From: Aptenodytes patagonicus
Lineage: Eukaryota > Chordata > Aves > Sphenisciformes > Spheniscidae
DNA: 64,000 nt
Assembly (NCBI RefSeq): GCF_965638725.1
Contig: NC_134949.1
Location: 39,894,151-39,958,150, forward strand
Direction: 5' to 3'
The notes below the pieces were generated by a model that worked only from the letters and a program-made list of their open reading frames with translations, searched no databases and had not been told where the DNA came from. Positions within the stretch are counted from its first letter, which is position 1. Each line of letters starts with the position of its first letter. Below, piece after piece: positions 37,601-50,412 of the stretch. A program made the position numbers and the translations under genes.

Positions 37601-40600
37601 AAAGCAAATCTGCATACATGGTAACCAGTAGCTCTTTTACTTTTTTATGTTGCTTAACTGTTTTATTTGAGGGAAACCTGTGTGATTTAAACCTTATAGC
37701 TTTTGCAACTTTATTACTGGTTATATACATTTGGCAATTATAATGTGCAAGCAATTGGAAAAAGTCAAGTAAATGCTTGTTTTTATAGTAGTTTGTTCAT
37801 GTTAAACTGTTCATATGATAATGTCTGTACACAGCACCTCTTTGATTACAGTAGATGTAGTGTTGTAATAAACTGTTTAATGGGGCTGATGTGTAAAGCT
37901 GTTCAAGTTATTTGATGTTTACACCTCAGGGAAAGTCTTGTGTTCAGCAATATTTAAAGATAATGTTACAATGAAAACATTGATGCTGTCTTTAAAAACA
38001 TCGCAATAGTTCTTGCATATGCCTCAACCTAATCTTGCATTCAGTGAGTTAAACATACTAATGTTGCTCTCACACATTCAATTTCGATATGAAAATAGGT
38101 GGTTACGTAAAACCTTTAATGCTATTTTGCTTTCTAGCAGTGTTTACCTAGGTGGCTTGTGAATTTGCTAATTGACATATAAAACTGTAAAAACTGCAGC
38201 TCTTTATGGTCTGTTGTTTTGAGGAGAGGTGGTCCCCGGTCTGTGATTTTAGCACGCTGAAAATTTTCTCTCATACAGCCTTGATCCTGATTGACACTAC
38301 AGTTAATATAAACTTAAACTGTTCGTATGAACTTAAACTGTCCCTAATAAGGGGTGGAAAGGTTAGCTTTAAAAACCAAAACAAAACCCTGCAGTTGTTT
38401 ACAGTTTTATAGTAACAATGCTTGTGTGTGTTCCCCCTCCACCTCCAAGGCCGTAGCAGTCTGTACATAGTTGTATATTAGAAATGTGCCAGAAGAAACC
38501 AGATGTTCCCATTTTTCAGACTTTATGGGTTTGGTATTTTCTTAATACTTTGGGGTTTATTTACACATGCATATAAAAGAGAAGGTACACTTGTATGTCC
38601 TTGGTCAGCGATGGGCAATATTTAAATGTCTTAGCAAAAAGTGGCGCTAATTAAATCTGTCAGATGAGGTTTTGTAAATTTACCTAAAAACAAATTATCG
38701 GAGCTCACAGTGAAAGTTGACTTCAAATTATAAGAATTCGTTTTAAATTTCATTGAGTGTGAAATGCAAGCGAATAGAAAGTTCATACAAGTTGCAAAAA
38801 CTTAGTTTTTTGGCAGCCTTGCACAAAGGCTCACTTTTAGTCTATTGTAAATCATTATGTAACGGATTTATTCTTGGAGTTTTCACTTATTCAAATAGCT
38901 GCACTTAATGTTTTAAGTTAAGTTTCAAGACCTCAGATGGCTTTAAGAGGCAACTCTTAGACAACTCTCGATTTCTTTTTTCTGCCGATTTTGAGGATTT
39001 TACAGCCGACCTAAAATGTTACCCTGTTCAGGAAAGCACTTAAATCCATCTGGTTTTCCAGAGCATTTAAAGCATGTGCTTACAATCCATAGATTTCAAG
39101 GAATGTACACATATGCTTTAAGTACCTTATTTGCATACGTGAGTGATTTTTATGCTTTACTGAGCTGGGACCAGTAGCCTGTGCCACTGCGAAAGTTTTG
39201 CTTCAGTCTGGAATGCTCTAATATTTTTGTCACCTAGCACTCGGCCAGGTTTCCTGCAGCCAGGTTGATGCTGTTGGACTTGGCTACAGTTTCAGACTCT
39301 CCCCTTTTTTTTCCTTAAATTGTGTACCTCAGTTCCTCATGCATGGGATCACTGGTGTTTATTGAACGATTTGCTACTGAGAAGACATTTGACATGTTTG
39401 TTTAATCCTGTTTGCAAATGAAAACTGCCTTTTAAAATTTTGTAAAACTGAAAGTTGTGTCAAACAAGTCATGCCTCATTTCCTGCTTTTTGTGAATAGG
39501 TGTTGGTTACAAACAGAACAGTACTGTTGTAATTTTTTTTTTCTTTACTTAAAAACATTGTTTACTGCTGTGTGTAATAAGTTTAAGGAAGAAATAACCT
39601 GCCTGTAGCTGTTACATGGGGAATAGCTAATTCTGGAGAGGCAGCAGGTAAGTAATGTTCCATTGCATAGATATATTAAATCTTAAAATAAAAAAGTAAA
39701 TTTACAAGCATTTTATGCAGGAACTGATACTTTACTCCACATTGAAATAGATTTAAGGAGACTGTTGCTCTTTTTACACAGAGTGTAATTTCTCACTCGC
39801 ACATAGATTTCCATTGCTGGCAATGGAAATAGCAGGGAGGGAGTAGCAGGGGGAAAATAACATAAGTTAAACTGAGCGATCATTGTGATTTGAGAGATGA
39901 GGTCCCCGTATGAAGCCCCTTATTTCTGCCTGTTCTCCAAATACTTAGTTTTAACTGATAGATGTACTGTGTTGCAATTTAGATAATACTCTCTTGTTAC
40001 TGTGAGTTTCATTTGTTAGATTTTTTTAAATGAAACAAAAAAATGTACAGAAAAAATCCAAAGACCCTGATAGACACCAAAAAGGAATATGTCTAATGCA
40101 CATCATGTATAACTGGATCTGTAGTAGAATTTTTACCAGGTTTTGGTTTATTAAACGTTACTGGCTATTTCCTGTGCACGCTCAGGAAGTAGCAGTTTGG
40201 TAATTTACTGACTGGTGATGATGCCATGATGGCTACTGCTGTGCTCTTTGATATTCATCCAATTGTATTTCATCTCCTTTTGCTGATGAAAGGACAAAAT
40301 AGTCGTGAGGAAATACTTTATTTCTTTCAAATATTGATTTTATAAGTAACACTGAAAATAATATCCTAAGGCTGTGTCCTTTATCTTGAAAGGCAAAACC
40401 AACAAGTAGTGACTTAGGGGTGGCAGTGCTTTAGCAGAAGAAGTTGTTTTACTGGAGGTTTGATTTTTAAAAGTAGAGGGTTTTTTTTTTAAAGTAAAAT
40501 TTCTACTGGACTGTATGTTTTGACAGGTCAAAAATACTTCTTCAGAAGAAGAACATAGTGTTTTGGAAACTGTACAGTGTTTTTTTCCTCATTCCCTTTT

Positions 40601-41695
40601 TGCTTTCTGTGCCAATAATTTTAGTTCTGATTGCATTTTGAAAAACGTTTGTCAGAACTTCAAAATTTTTATTTACTGTGTGGCTTATAAGCTTGGATAG
40701 CTGTTGTTTTTGTGTTAAACAAGATATGTTATTAAATTTAGGCATTAGCTTGATTTTTTTTTTTTTTTTTTTTGTTAAGGAGTGAGTGTTTTCTATTTTT
40801 GTTCCTTTGAAATTGGTGAGGCTTAGTTTTTCCTAACGGTATTTTTTTACCTGATTGTTTAGTTGCATACCCAAACCCTTGTAAATGTTTTCCTAGTTGT
40901 ATGTGGATAATTGGAGATTTAAATGTTGTGTATATACTTGTCATCTGTGTTTCTAGTAAAAATACATGGTATTCTCTATAGAAATACTTAATTCTGGATT
41001 TCCTTTTCTTATCCACTTGCTCTCTGTGTACAGGTTAAACAGACTTTGTTCCTATTTTTATTTATAGAATTTTATACGTAGCCTCTTAAAGTTATCATTG
41101 GTTCTTGTGTAAATGGGGATACAGCCTTAAATTTCCTAACATAATGCTCATTAAGATACTGTTAGTCATGTAGATTTAAATATAAAACATGCATGTTTAA
41201 GACTGGTACTCTTCAGAGATCTGAGACGCTAAATTGCTTCTGTATTGAAATATAAACCCTTCAAGATCTCAGAGAAGGAAAGTGCAGGTCAGTGGGCATA
41301 TACTTAAAGAAGATTGAATTCTTTCCAAAACAAGTATTTTGATGTAGGAAAGAAGGAACATGGATTTGTTTAGGATCTAAATTATTTTGGTAATTGACTG
41401 CATAAGTCTTAAACATAATGGTTGCAGCATGCTAATTAGTCATGATGTTTATGCAGAAATATTGTCTCTTGCAACTGTTTACTATGATGCCTTGCAATTA
41501 ATATTGCAGACAGGCTTGGGGTGGGTGGGGGTATTGAGGTGTTTTTTTGTTTTTGTTGTTGCCCCCTCCCCCTGCCCTCCTGAAATTAAGATCTGACATG
41601 CTATGTACTTTTAGATTCATTTAGCTTTAGAGGATGAATTACTAAGGAGCAGTTTGGAGCATAGAAGTTCCTCAATTTGATGTTCTCATGGGATT

Positions 41696-41710
41696 CCCCC
41701 CCCCCCCCCC
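41696..41710. repeat. 15-base poly-C run
   Basis: Uninterrupted cytosine run 1.1 kb upstream of the candidate distal CPSF6 poly(A) signal. Confidence 0.95.
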
Positions 41711-42837
41711 ATGTTGGACAAAATACGATAAAGCATCTCATTCTATTTGTATATTATGCACTTGTTAGTTCTTGAATCCTTTCTATAGCCTCAGTTATTG
41801 CAGCGGGTTTTAGGTTCTGGTATGACCTATGACTGTGCTTAAATCTTTTAAAGCTTCTTTGGAAATACACTAGTTTTATTGAAGTCTCTTGAAAATAGTA
41901 AACAGTACACCTTTGATCCCAATGAAATGGAGCATTTAAGTTGTAAAAATTCCCATCTATTCATACCATGTAATGTGATTTTACATGATTCAGTGCTAAC
42001 ACTTTGGAGTATATTCAAGTAATAGACTTTGGCCTCACCCTCTTGTATACTGTATTTTGTAATAGAAAATATTTTAAACTGTGCATATTATTATTACATT
42101 ATGAAACAGACATTCCCTTGATCTTCAAATGTAAGCAAATGAGGAATGTGTGTGCTTTTATAAATACAAGTGATTGCAAATTCAGTTTCCTTACTACTGC
42201 AGGTGTCCTTTTTTAAAATAAAAAAAAAAAAGGAAAAAAAAAAAAGCCAAGTGTTTTAAAGGTGAAATACATTCCTATTTGGTAAACCTTAACATTTTTA
42301 TGACGATTACCAGCACTGCTGACTTTCTAAACAAAAGGCTGTATTGTCTTCCTGTACCATTCCATTTCCTGATTCCCATTTTGCACAAGGATGTACGAGT
42401 AAACTAGTCAAGAAATGGTTTTGAAATACAGCTGGGGGGCTTGTCGAAGTTGGAATGCAGAATTGCAATGCAAAATGTAAGGAAATGGATGTCTGTCAGA
42501 ATGGCTGACTCCAAAGGATTTTATACATATATAGACAGTTTCCTGGTACTGGCAGGCCAAAGAGTCTGTTGAATACTTGAGTTTCTGAAGACCTATATTT
42601 CTCAACAAGGTAAGATGGTATCCTAGCAAATGCGGATTTTAATACATTTTCAGCTGAGGTACTTAGTTAAGTTTAGGGATTGCTTCATCTTTTTTAGATG
42701 TTATACTTGAAATATTGCGTAACTCTTAGCTTTCATGGGTTTCTTTTTTTTCAGCCTTTAGGAGACTGTTAAGCAATTTGCTGTCCAACTTTTGTGTTGG
42801 TCTTAAACTGCAATAGTAGTTTACCTTGTATTGAAGA

Positions 42838-42843
42838 AATAAA
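42838..42843 (+). terminator. CPSF6: Candidate distal CPSF6 poly(A) signal
   Basis: AATAAA followed within 50 bases by a TG/T-rich element (CTTGTCTGTCTTC). It is the last well-placed signal before the sequence character changes towards the lysozyme interval. Confidence 0.45.
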
Positions 42844-42865
42844 GACCATTTTTATATAAAAAATA

Positions 42866-45800
42866 CTCTTGTCTGTCTTCATTTCAGCTTGTCTAGAATC
42901 TTTGCAGTGCTCATTATGTCAGAGTCTCTTAAAATATTGAAACATTAAAACTTAAAGTGTGGACATTCTAATGTAGTTACAGCTAGATTCTGTGCTATAA
43001 TTATTTCTGAATCTAGAAATAGTTCTGTTCATACTAGCTCTTGTCCTTCTCATCTGGTCTTTAAAGACTTTTTGCAGAGTTTAAAATTGGTGAGAAGTGC
43101 AAACTTTTTTTTTTTAAGCCAACCTTTTTTTTTTGTCAGTCATTTTTCTGTAAAATGCAGTGATCCACGTATAATGTGTCAACTGAAGAAAAAAACAAAA
43201 GCTGTCTGTGTAAAGCAATTCCGGTGTCTTAAAATTACATTTTCATAATCAAACGTGTACTAATGTTTGGAGCTGTGGGCTTGCTGTATAGGAGGCATTA
43301 AACCAGTGATGATAAACCTTTTTATTTTAATCTGGCTTCTTGAGTTGACTAAATCTGGCAAATGTTAATCATTACAAAGCATGTATGTGTTAAACACAGC
43401 AGTGGTAAAACAGCTGTATGGCAGGTTGAACTGTTGTCAGCTCATCTCATGCAGGCAGTTGGTCTGGTACCAATGACAGTATCCATCCTGTAATGATTTA
43501 AAACTCCTTTTGGCACTGTGGTTTCATGGCCAAATGTTTTGCTCTGCTGCTAAATCAGGACATTGTATATGTAAAACACACATCTGTTTGTTATATACAA
43601 AAAGTCATTAGCATCACCATACTGTGCCATACTAACGGTGAACTTTTCATAATTCATAATATTTGAAGTTCATTTACTCTAGCATAAAATGAGCTATATC
43701 CGTTGTACCATCTTAGATTACCGGTACCATTTTGCAGTGTTGTTGGCTCCAACTTTTGTCTGTGGTGAGCCTCCAGCATTTGGCAGTGGTGAGATTATGT
43801 GAGAACGCCGATTTTCATTTGGGAAAAATATTTTTTCTAATCTTTCTAGCTTCAAAAAGAAGTCTGAAATGCAATCTGATTGGCTTGGAAAATCACAACA
43901 TGATTTTATTTAAACATGATTTTTGAATGAATGAAGGTGGGCGATTGTACAGGTCTGTGTAGAGGAAACAAAACGCTCGTAAGAAAATTAACCTGAATTT
44001 CTTTGGCTAGCGCTCTAAACCTGTAATAACAAAAATAACAGTCGCTTACTCTAAAGGGCTCAAATTTTAATTGTTCAAAATAGCAAGCAACAGGATAGCA
44101 AAACTAACTTGGCCGCTGATAGTTTACTGCACTATGCCTGAATTTCACAGTTAAGCTGGGTTTTTAACTAGATGTGTGGGTTGTAGCTCGGCTTCGTTGG
44201 CAGAGTGAAGGTTTGGACAGAGGTGGAAGGAGTGTTGGGCTGTGGCTGGGGGGGTTCAGGGGAGTCCAGGCTTCCTTCTGGGTGGAGAGCAGAGGGGAAA
44301 ATCATTGCTAGCTTGATTTTAAAGTGCCTTGTTGCAATTTTCCTCCAGGTTAGGGTGTTCAGCAGTTCCCATTGCTGAATGGGAGAGAATTGTAAAGCAT
44401 CCTGTCCCCAGAAACATAGGATGTGTACTCTAAGATAAAGGCAGTGAGGATTCAGTAGTACATGGATGAACTCATTGTGGAAGCATTCAAGCATAGGTCA
44501 ACTAGCCAGGATGCCCGATCATCAGGGTGTGACTTGAAACGGTTTCAGAAGAACGAGGAAGGTAAGCACTCTTGAGTATGGTTTTTTGTCTTCCGCATAA
44601 GCTCTCTGGGGAAAATACCATCCCTAGAGACAAGGAAATAATTTGATAATGCTTACTAGTAAAGCTGTTTTTTGCTCGATTCTGCTTGCAAGCACCTTGC
44701 CTCCAACCTTTTTTGGTGTCCTCTCTGTAGCTGCTGCGGATTGAAAGGCCCAGAGCCTGAGGTGAGCTGGAGGGAGAGATCCTGCTGGAATCCAGGCTTC
44801 AGCAGATTATTGCCCTTGTTTGTTCTCCCCTCCAGTGCCCAGCAATGTAGAAACCAGTGCAGAAGCCTCCTCTCTGCCACCTCTTGCTGCAGGCAGACCG
44901 GCCTCACAAGAGAGAGCTAACCCTTCCCATCTACCCTATCCTCTGAGGGCTGCAAACAAACAAACAAACAAAAAAAGCCAAAAACCAAAAGGACCCCCAC
45001 CAGGATGAACCTGTTTCTGAGCACAGCTGTACTGGCTGAGTAGCATCACTCTGTGGCCCTTAATATTGACTGGCAGGTTTTTGGGAGGAGACAGGTGGAA
45101 GGTATTTGTGAGGTTTAGCAGGGGAGCCTAAAATAGTCATTTGTATGAGCCGTGGGTTCTTAGGCCAGCTGCAATTCAAGGGTCATTTCTGGGCTGCAGG
45201 AACTGTTTCTGTGAGGTAGCTCTGGGGTTCTTGTGCAGATGTTCTGCTGCGGGTTTTGCAGCCCAGGCAGTGGGACAGTGAAGTCCCCGGGATATCTTTA
45301 TGCAGAGAGAAAGTTGTCTGCTACTGCACCCGTTCTGAGCCACTGAAGGCACTACTGAACTTTCTCCTCTTGCAAAGCCGGCATCTTGCTTCATTTCCTG
45401 CCAATAGAGGAGCCTTACTGGCTGGGAAGAGGCTTGAGGTTTTGAAATTTGTCTCTGTGGAAATGAAAGACACCTGAGCACCTGCTGGGAGGCAGACATT
45501 GAGTAAGTAGTTAGAAGTGTCCTTTTCAACCCCTGTTACGTTTGGGGAGGGGAGAGATGCTCAGAGTATTGGGGAGGTTCAGAGTATTGGTGCTGTTCTC
45601 TAGCTTTTTATTCTCCCCTGGTTCGTCCTTCAAACCTTTTCATAATATTGCAGCTGGTCCAGGGGAGATGGTACGTTGCAAGAGAGAAGAGCAGCAGAAA
45701 GCAAATCAAATCCAAAAATCAGCAAAGCAAAGTCTGTATGAAGCAGTGAAAGGTAAGTTTGTTTGTGCGGGCTGAGTAAAGGAAGATACAGGTTGTAGCA

Positions 45801-48800
45801 CCTGTGTAGCTTATGATCACAAAGATACCTTTTTTACAAACATTATTACAGGAAAATCAGATGCAGATACCTGAATGTCTTTATTCCCAACTTATCCTGA
45901 AATGCTGGACTATAACAAACTGTGACACGCTGTGCAAGGGAACACGGATTTAATAATTTTGGGGCCAGAGCCCCTGTTTTGCATTGGGAATTACCTGAGT
46001 CCTCTTGAAGGCCTGTAGCATCACACTCTCAGAAATAACATAGTCAACTGAGAAAGATGTTTGTGAAATTAACCTCTGTGTTTTTCCAAAGATAACCACC
46101 TGGTAGCATAGCGTATTTGTTAAAGGAATGCAGTCTGCACACTTGAACACCTCCAACAGTGGGTTTGGCATATCCTCAAGTAGTTAAAGCATGACACGTC
46201 TACCTGCCTTTCTGAATGCATCTTGGTGGCTAACAACACAGATTACTGCAAGCACAGTGAAGAATTGAATTTTAAAGAGGTGATGCTCGTTGACGTTGTG
46301 TGAGAGCAGGTAAGGCTGCTGCTCCTCAGGAGACTTTGCTGTGTAAGAGATGGACAGTTAACTGGGACTGCAGGAGGAGGAAAGTGTTTCAGTCACGTTG
46401 AATTTTTCTCTATTTTTACCTCTTAGAAGATCCAAAAGCAAGCGATTGCTTCTGAAAAATGAGAGTAAGTGGCTGGAGATGGGGAGATGATGAGCCTGCC
46501 CCACATCCCAGAAAAGTAACTTGTTGGGAGATGTATAGGAGAGAGCCTTTGGAGAGGCAACAGAAAGAGACCAGGGTGAGATGGGAACATACTTCCTTTC
46601 TTCGACTGGAGACGAAAGGAGGGGTTTGTGAAAGGTGCAGAAGCAGTTTGATGCAGCGGCAGCTAGGGGAGGGCAGCATGTTTATTTTCAAGGATGTTGC
46701 AAGCTGAGAGGTGCGGTGCTGTCCCTGGGCCGAGGGAGGGAGAAGGGCTGGTGCTAAATGAACAGGTGGAACTCTTGTTGGTTAAGTTTGAGCTGGAAGT
46801 GAGTCAGAGAAGAAACCCTCCCTTTTCTTTTGGTCACGCAACATAATGTATAATATTACAGAAAATGGTGAGATGCCAGTCAGCTCATGCTTTTAATGCT
46901 GAGACACAAAGTATATGGTGCTCAAAAGCTATCAAAAATTTTCTGCCTTTCTTAGTCTGCTCTTTTACTGCTCCTGGAGAGACGGTGTGAAAAACAATTG
47001 CAGACCATTTTTATTTGTAGAAATATAGGTCTCTTTGCTGCAGGTAGAAGGTTGCTATCCCTTTTAATTATCTGAATCTGTTTATCCACCTGTTCTGAAC
47101 AATTTGCAGAAAATTATGTTAGCACTCTGCTTCCCATCAGACTGCAGTAGGTGTAAGTCTTGTAAACCTGGTGCCCTTTGTGTAAGTGGGAAATTGAATT
47201 AATTTCTTCTCAAACAGCGTTTCCCAATTTTACAGAAATGACCCAGTGTAAACAGGTGTTTTAAAAATATATATATACACATTGCTGAACATTTCTTCCA
47301 AAACACTTGAATCTACTTAGCGCTGGCACTCATTGAGTAGATTTTCTCTTTTTATCCTATATATTAATGGTGAAGTTAGGCCCCTAGGTGTTCTGTCGTG
47401 CAAGGAAGGATACGTTCAAGCTGGTGCAGATGTGCACAAGTGGTGGAAAAGGGTCTCTTCCTGCCATCTAGTGGCATGAGGAAACCTCTCCACTCCTCTT
47501 TGCTTAATTCATAATCTCATGAATTGTTATGTCTGCGACCCTTGTTTGTCTCATTACTGCGATGTCCACACATTGGTCGCTTATCCCACGTATCCACTTC
47601 CTTATGAGTTACGAGCTTTGTCAGACGAACTAGATTTGATAATCCTTAACTGCCTTAAATTTAAGAAGATAAGATGGCAGTTGCTGCTTTCCCTTTTTCC
47701 ACAAAATAAACAAGCTGTATTTTTTTTTTTGTCCTTGCCTTGACACCTCATGAAAAAGTCCTTGTTTCTTGCCTTATTTTCTACATATTATTCTGAATGC
47801 CTTCTAAGCGTGCTGCTGTTAAATTCCTGCGCATGTTTTCGTATATAATACACTTGGAGTGAAAGAAATACTTTAATGCTCAGAAGCCTTTCTTTGACAC
47901 TGAAAACACTGGAAGATACTGTCCACACAGGCAGAGAGAATGTTGGCTGTAGTTGAACGCATCTCCAAAGCCCCGCACAAGATGAGTGGGTTCCCCTGTG
48001 GAACAGGCAACGTTCGCCTCTGAAGGAGCAGGGAGCTCTACAGAGTTACTATTTCAGAATGGTTAAACTGATGCTTAAAACTGATTTCTAAAGCTCGCTG
48101 GTATCCCCTTTCCCTGTTTAGCCATCGACTTCTTTTTGACAGACACGCAGCTATCCTCACCACCTTTTACAGTCTGCAGACTGTGCTTCACTTAAAAAAT
48201 ACGTGGCTCTGCCTGGATGTGTTACAGCTCTGCGCTGGTGGGAGGGGATGAAAACAGAGACCATTCATCCCAAACAGAATCCTTATTCATGGGTCAAGCT
48301 GTAAGGGACTTGGGCTCCCGCCTCAAAAAGTTAATTGGAGCCTATGCGTAATTAAAACTGCAGTTCTCACTTTCCTAAATCATTTAGCCTGGAATCTTTG
48401 CAAGATGTAGGTCCACAGCCCCCATTTTCTCAAAGACCCGTAGTGTAAGGGTAACGAAAATGGTGAACGGTGTAGAATGGCCAACAGAGCCCTGCAGAAG
48501 AAACTGTTGGAAATAATGTCTAAATTGTGTAGCGAGTTCTTTTTTTAATACATAAAGTACTTTGAATGGAAAGGGCCAGAGAAGGCCAGTGTTTTATTAG
48601 CAGCTATAAAAACAGATGAGAGTGATTAGCCTTTTTCTCTACAAGAAAAGCTGTATTTTGAGCTTCTCTGTGTAAGTATAAATTCTCCATGATTAAAGCT
48701 ATCTACTGGCTGGCTTCCATCTCAGCTGGAGTCCAGGGAAATTTTCTTGGGGTTTCTTTCACAGTGGTTAACAGTATGACACTTCAGAAAAATAACTTTT

Positions 48801-50250
48801 TTTTTCTGTCACATGAATCCCTACTATGCCCTCCTAATTTTAAGTTATCCCCTGACTGTTCCATTCAGTTATTTATAATATTTTTTAAAAAAAAGTAATT
48901 TTATGCCTTTTACTCGAATTTAGAAATAAAACTCTTAACCTCTACATTATCACCTCCTTCGGCATTTTTTTTGTTATAACTACAGCAATAACTAGCTTGG
49001 ATTTTTAACTGTGAGGGGCTTGGGTGCATTACTGAAGAAGGGAAGGTTTCTAAAAATTCAAGCCTTTATTTAGAAAACTGGCAAGTTGCCAAAACAAAAA
49101 GAAGCATTACCACCAAATTAAATTAATAGTCAGTTAAAACCATTGGGGCTAGCAAGAGGGACAGCAGTATAGTGTTCATTGCTGGAGCCAGGTTTGTGCT
49201 ACCTCCAGCTGCGCCTGACCCTTGGAGCAGGAGGCCTCTTCCCCCACTCAGGTTCATCCTTTCCAGGACTGAAAGAAGCTTGAGGAAAGTCTTACATGAC
49301 ACATGTGCGAAGTCTACTCCTGTGAGATTGTATGTAACACCCTTACGAAGAACAAAAATGTTCCCACCTCTTTTTAACTTGGAAAAAAATGGCAAATTTA
49401 AAACCACAATTCTGGGATTAAATCTTGGATTGACCTAACGTGGGTAAGGATGCTGAAGCACCTGGTAATCTTGGTAACCTCCAATTTCAAGTTGGAGGTT
49501 GTTCTTTATTGAATACACCAGTATCCGTGTGCCATCTGAGGGAGCTGTGAAACGTAAAGGCAGCTGGCAGGTGAAGGACTCGGCTCTGTGAGGAGCAGCC
49601 AGCTGCTTGCACATGGCTCGTTTCTTTCACAACAGTGGCATATGATAACGCTTTCACCTAAACCACACACTTGGGTGGAGGCTGGGCTCCACGGTTATGT
49701 CATGGTGGCAGATCATGTGCAGCAGGCCCCAAAAAAAGGTTGGCAGAAGCAAGTTCAGCACCTGTGTTCTTCAGGGCACTCCCAGCCCTTTGCTATAGGC
49801 AGGAACCTGGGTAACACGGTCTACTTCAAACAATCCCATCCATTTCCAGTCCTTCCCATGTCATCTCGTTGCGCAGATTTTTTTCATTCCACTTTTGTTC
49901 TACAAAGGTTTTCCTCCGTAGCTGGCCATATGCCACAACCTACTTGTGACTCTGAAAGTGGCTGCTTTGAAGACTGCCCCATTTGAGGTGATTTCCTTTA
50001 TTTCAGTAGGCGCAGAGCAGACGTCCAGTGCCAGTTTCTCCAGTTCTGCCACTTCTTTTCTTTTCTTTCTTTTTTTCAAATGTGCTTCCATGCTGGTAAT
50101 AACATTCAAGCCTGTGAACATTCAGACAATGAATCCATTAATTTCTTGATGATCAAATCTTTGCATGAGGTTTAAAAAAAAAAAAGAGAGAAAAAAAAAA
50201 AAAAAGGAACTTAGTTCTTTTCCATTCTTTCCCTGCTGCTCTTTCACAGT
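42866..50250. other. Intergenic interval, counterpart of the lysozyme 5' domain
   Basis: In chicken this position holds the lysozyme 5' chromatin domain with enhancers and a silencer. No gene is recognised here. Open frames at 44168-44494 (minus), 44656-44920 (both strands), 45176-45529 (minus) and 49588-49986 (plus) lack known domains. A CAAA microsatellite lies at 44953-44972 and a CTCF-like motif at 47461-47475. Confidence 0.55.
47461..47475 (-). promoter_or_regulatory. CTCF-like motif
   Basis: The minus strand reads GCCACTAGATGGCAG, a close match to a common form of the CTCF core. It lies about 2.85 kb upstream of the possible lysozyme exon 1 relic. The chicken lysozyme silencer at about -2.4 kb is a known CTCF-binding element, so this may be its counterpart; that link is inference. 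Confidence 0.45.
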
Positions 50251-50309
50251 CTAATAGAGCCGTGGTCATCAGGAAGCTTTTCCCAGAAGCAGCCTGTCTC
50301 ATCATACCT

Positions 50310-50412
50310 CCCCAGTTCCTAATTGCGCTGCTTTTACTTGCTGGAGTTCCTTCCTCTGCCGGTCATCTGCCTGCGGTGGCTGCGCAGCTGGAGCGGGGCA
50401 GGCAGGTGAAGC
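50310..50412 (+). pseudogene. LYZ: Possible relic of lysozyme exon 1 (signal peptide region)
   Basis: A plus-strand frame reads QFLIALLLLAGVPSSAG and continues to VAAQLERG. The first part resembles a signal peptide. The bases CCTAATTGCGCTGCTTTTAC resemble the start of the hen lysozyme leader as I recall it. There is no ATG at the expected place and the mature N-terminus does not align cleanly. The distance to the exon 2 relic, about 1.2 kb, is close to chicken lysozyme intron 1. Alternatively this is a chance hydrophobic frame; I rate it weak. Confidence 0.25.

Larger units (their letters stand above)
29959..42865 (+). other. CPSF6: CPSF6 3' UTR and downstream AT-rich DNA with alternative poly(A) signals
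   Basis: This 12.9 kb block has no coding gene and no transposon that I recognise. AATAAA hexamers occur at about 31294, 32241, 34937, 37598, 39687, 42217 and 42838. The last has the best context, with a T- and TG-rich stretch 20-50 bases downstream. How much of this is transcribed as CPSF6 3' UTR is inference. It also holds a 19-G run (34639-34657) and a 15-C run (41696-41710). Open frames of 60-100 codons here are AT-rich chance frames. Confidence 0.5.

Noticed and set aside
44168..45529. Several open frames of 80-117 codons on both strands
   Set aside because: Overlapping opposite-strand frames without domains, splice context or start context.
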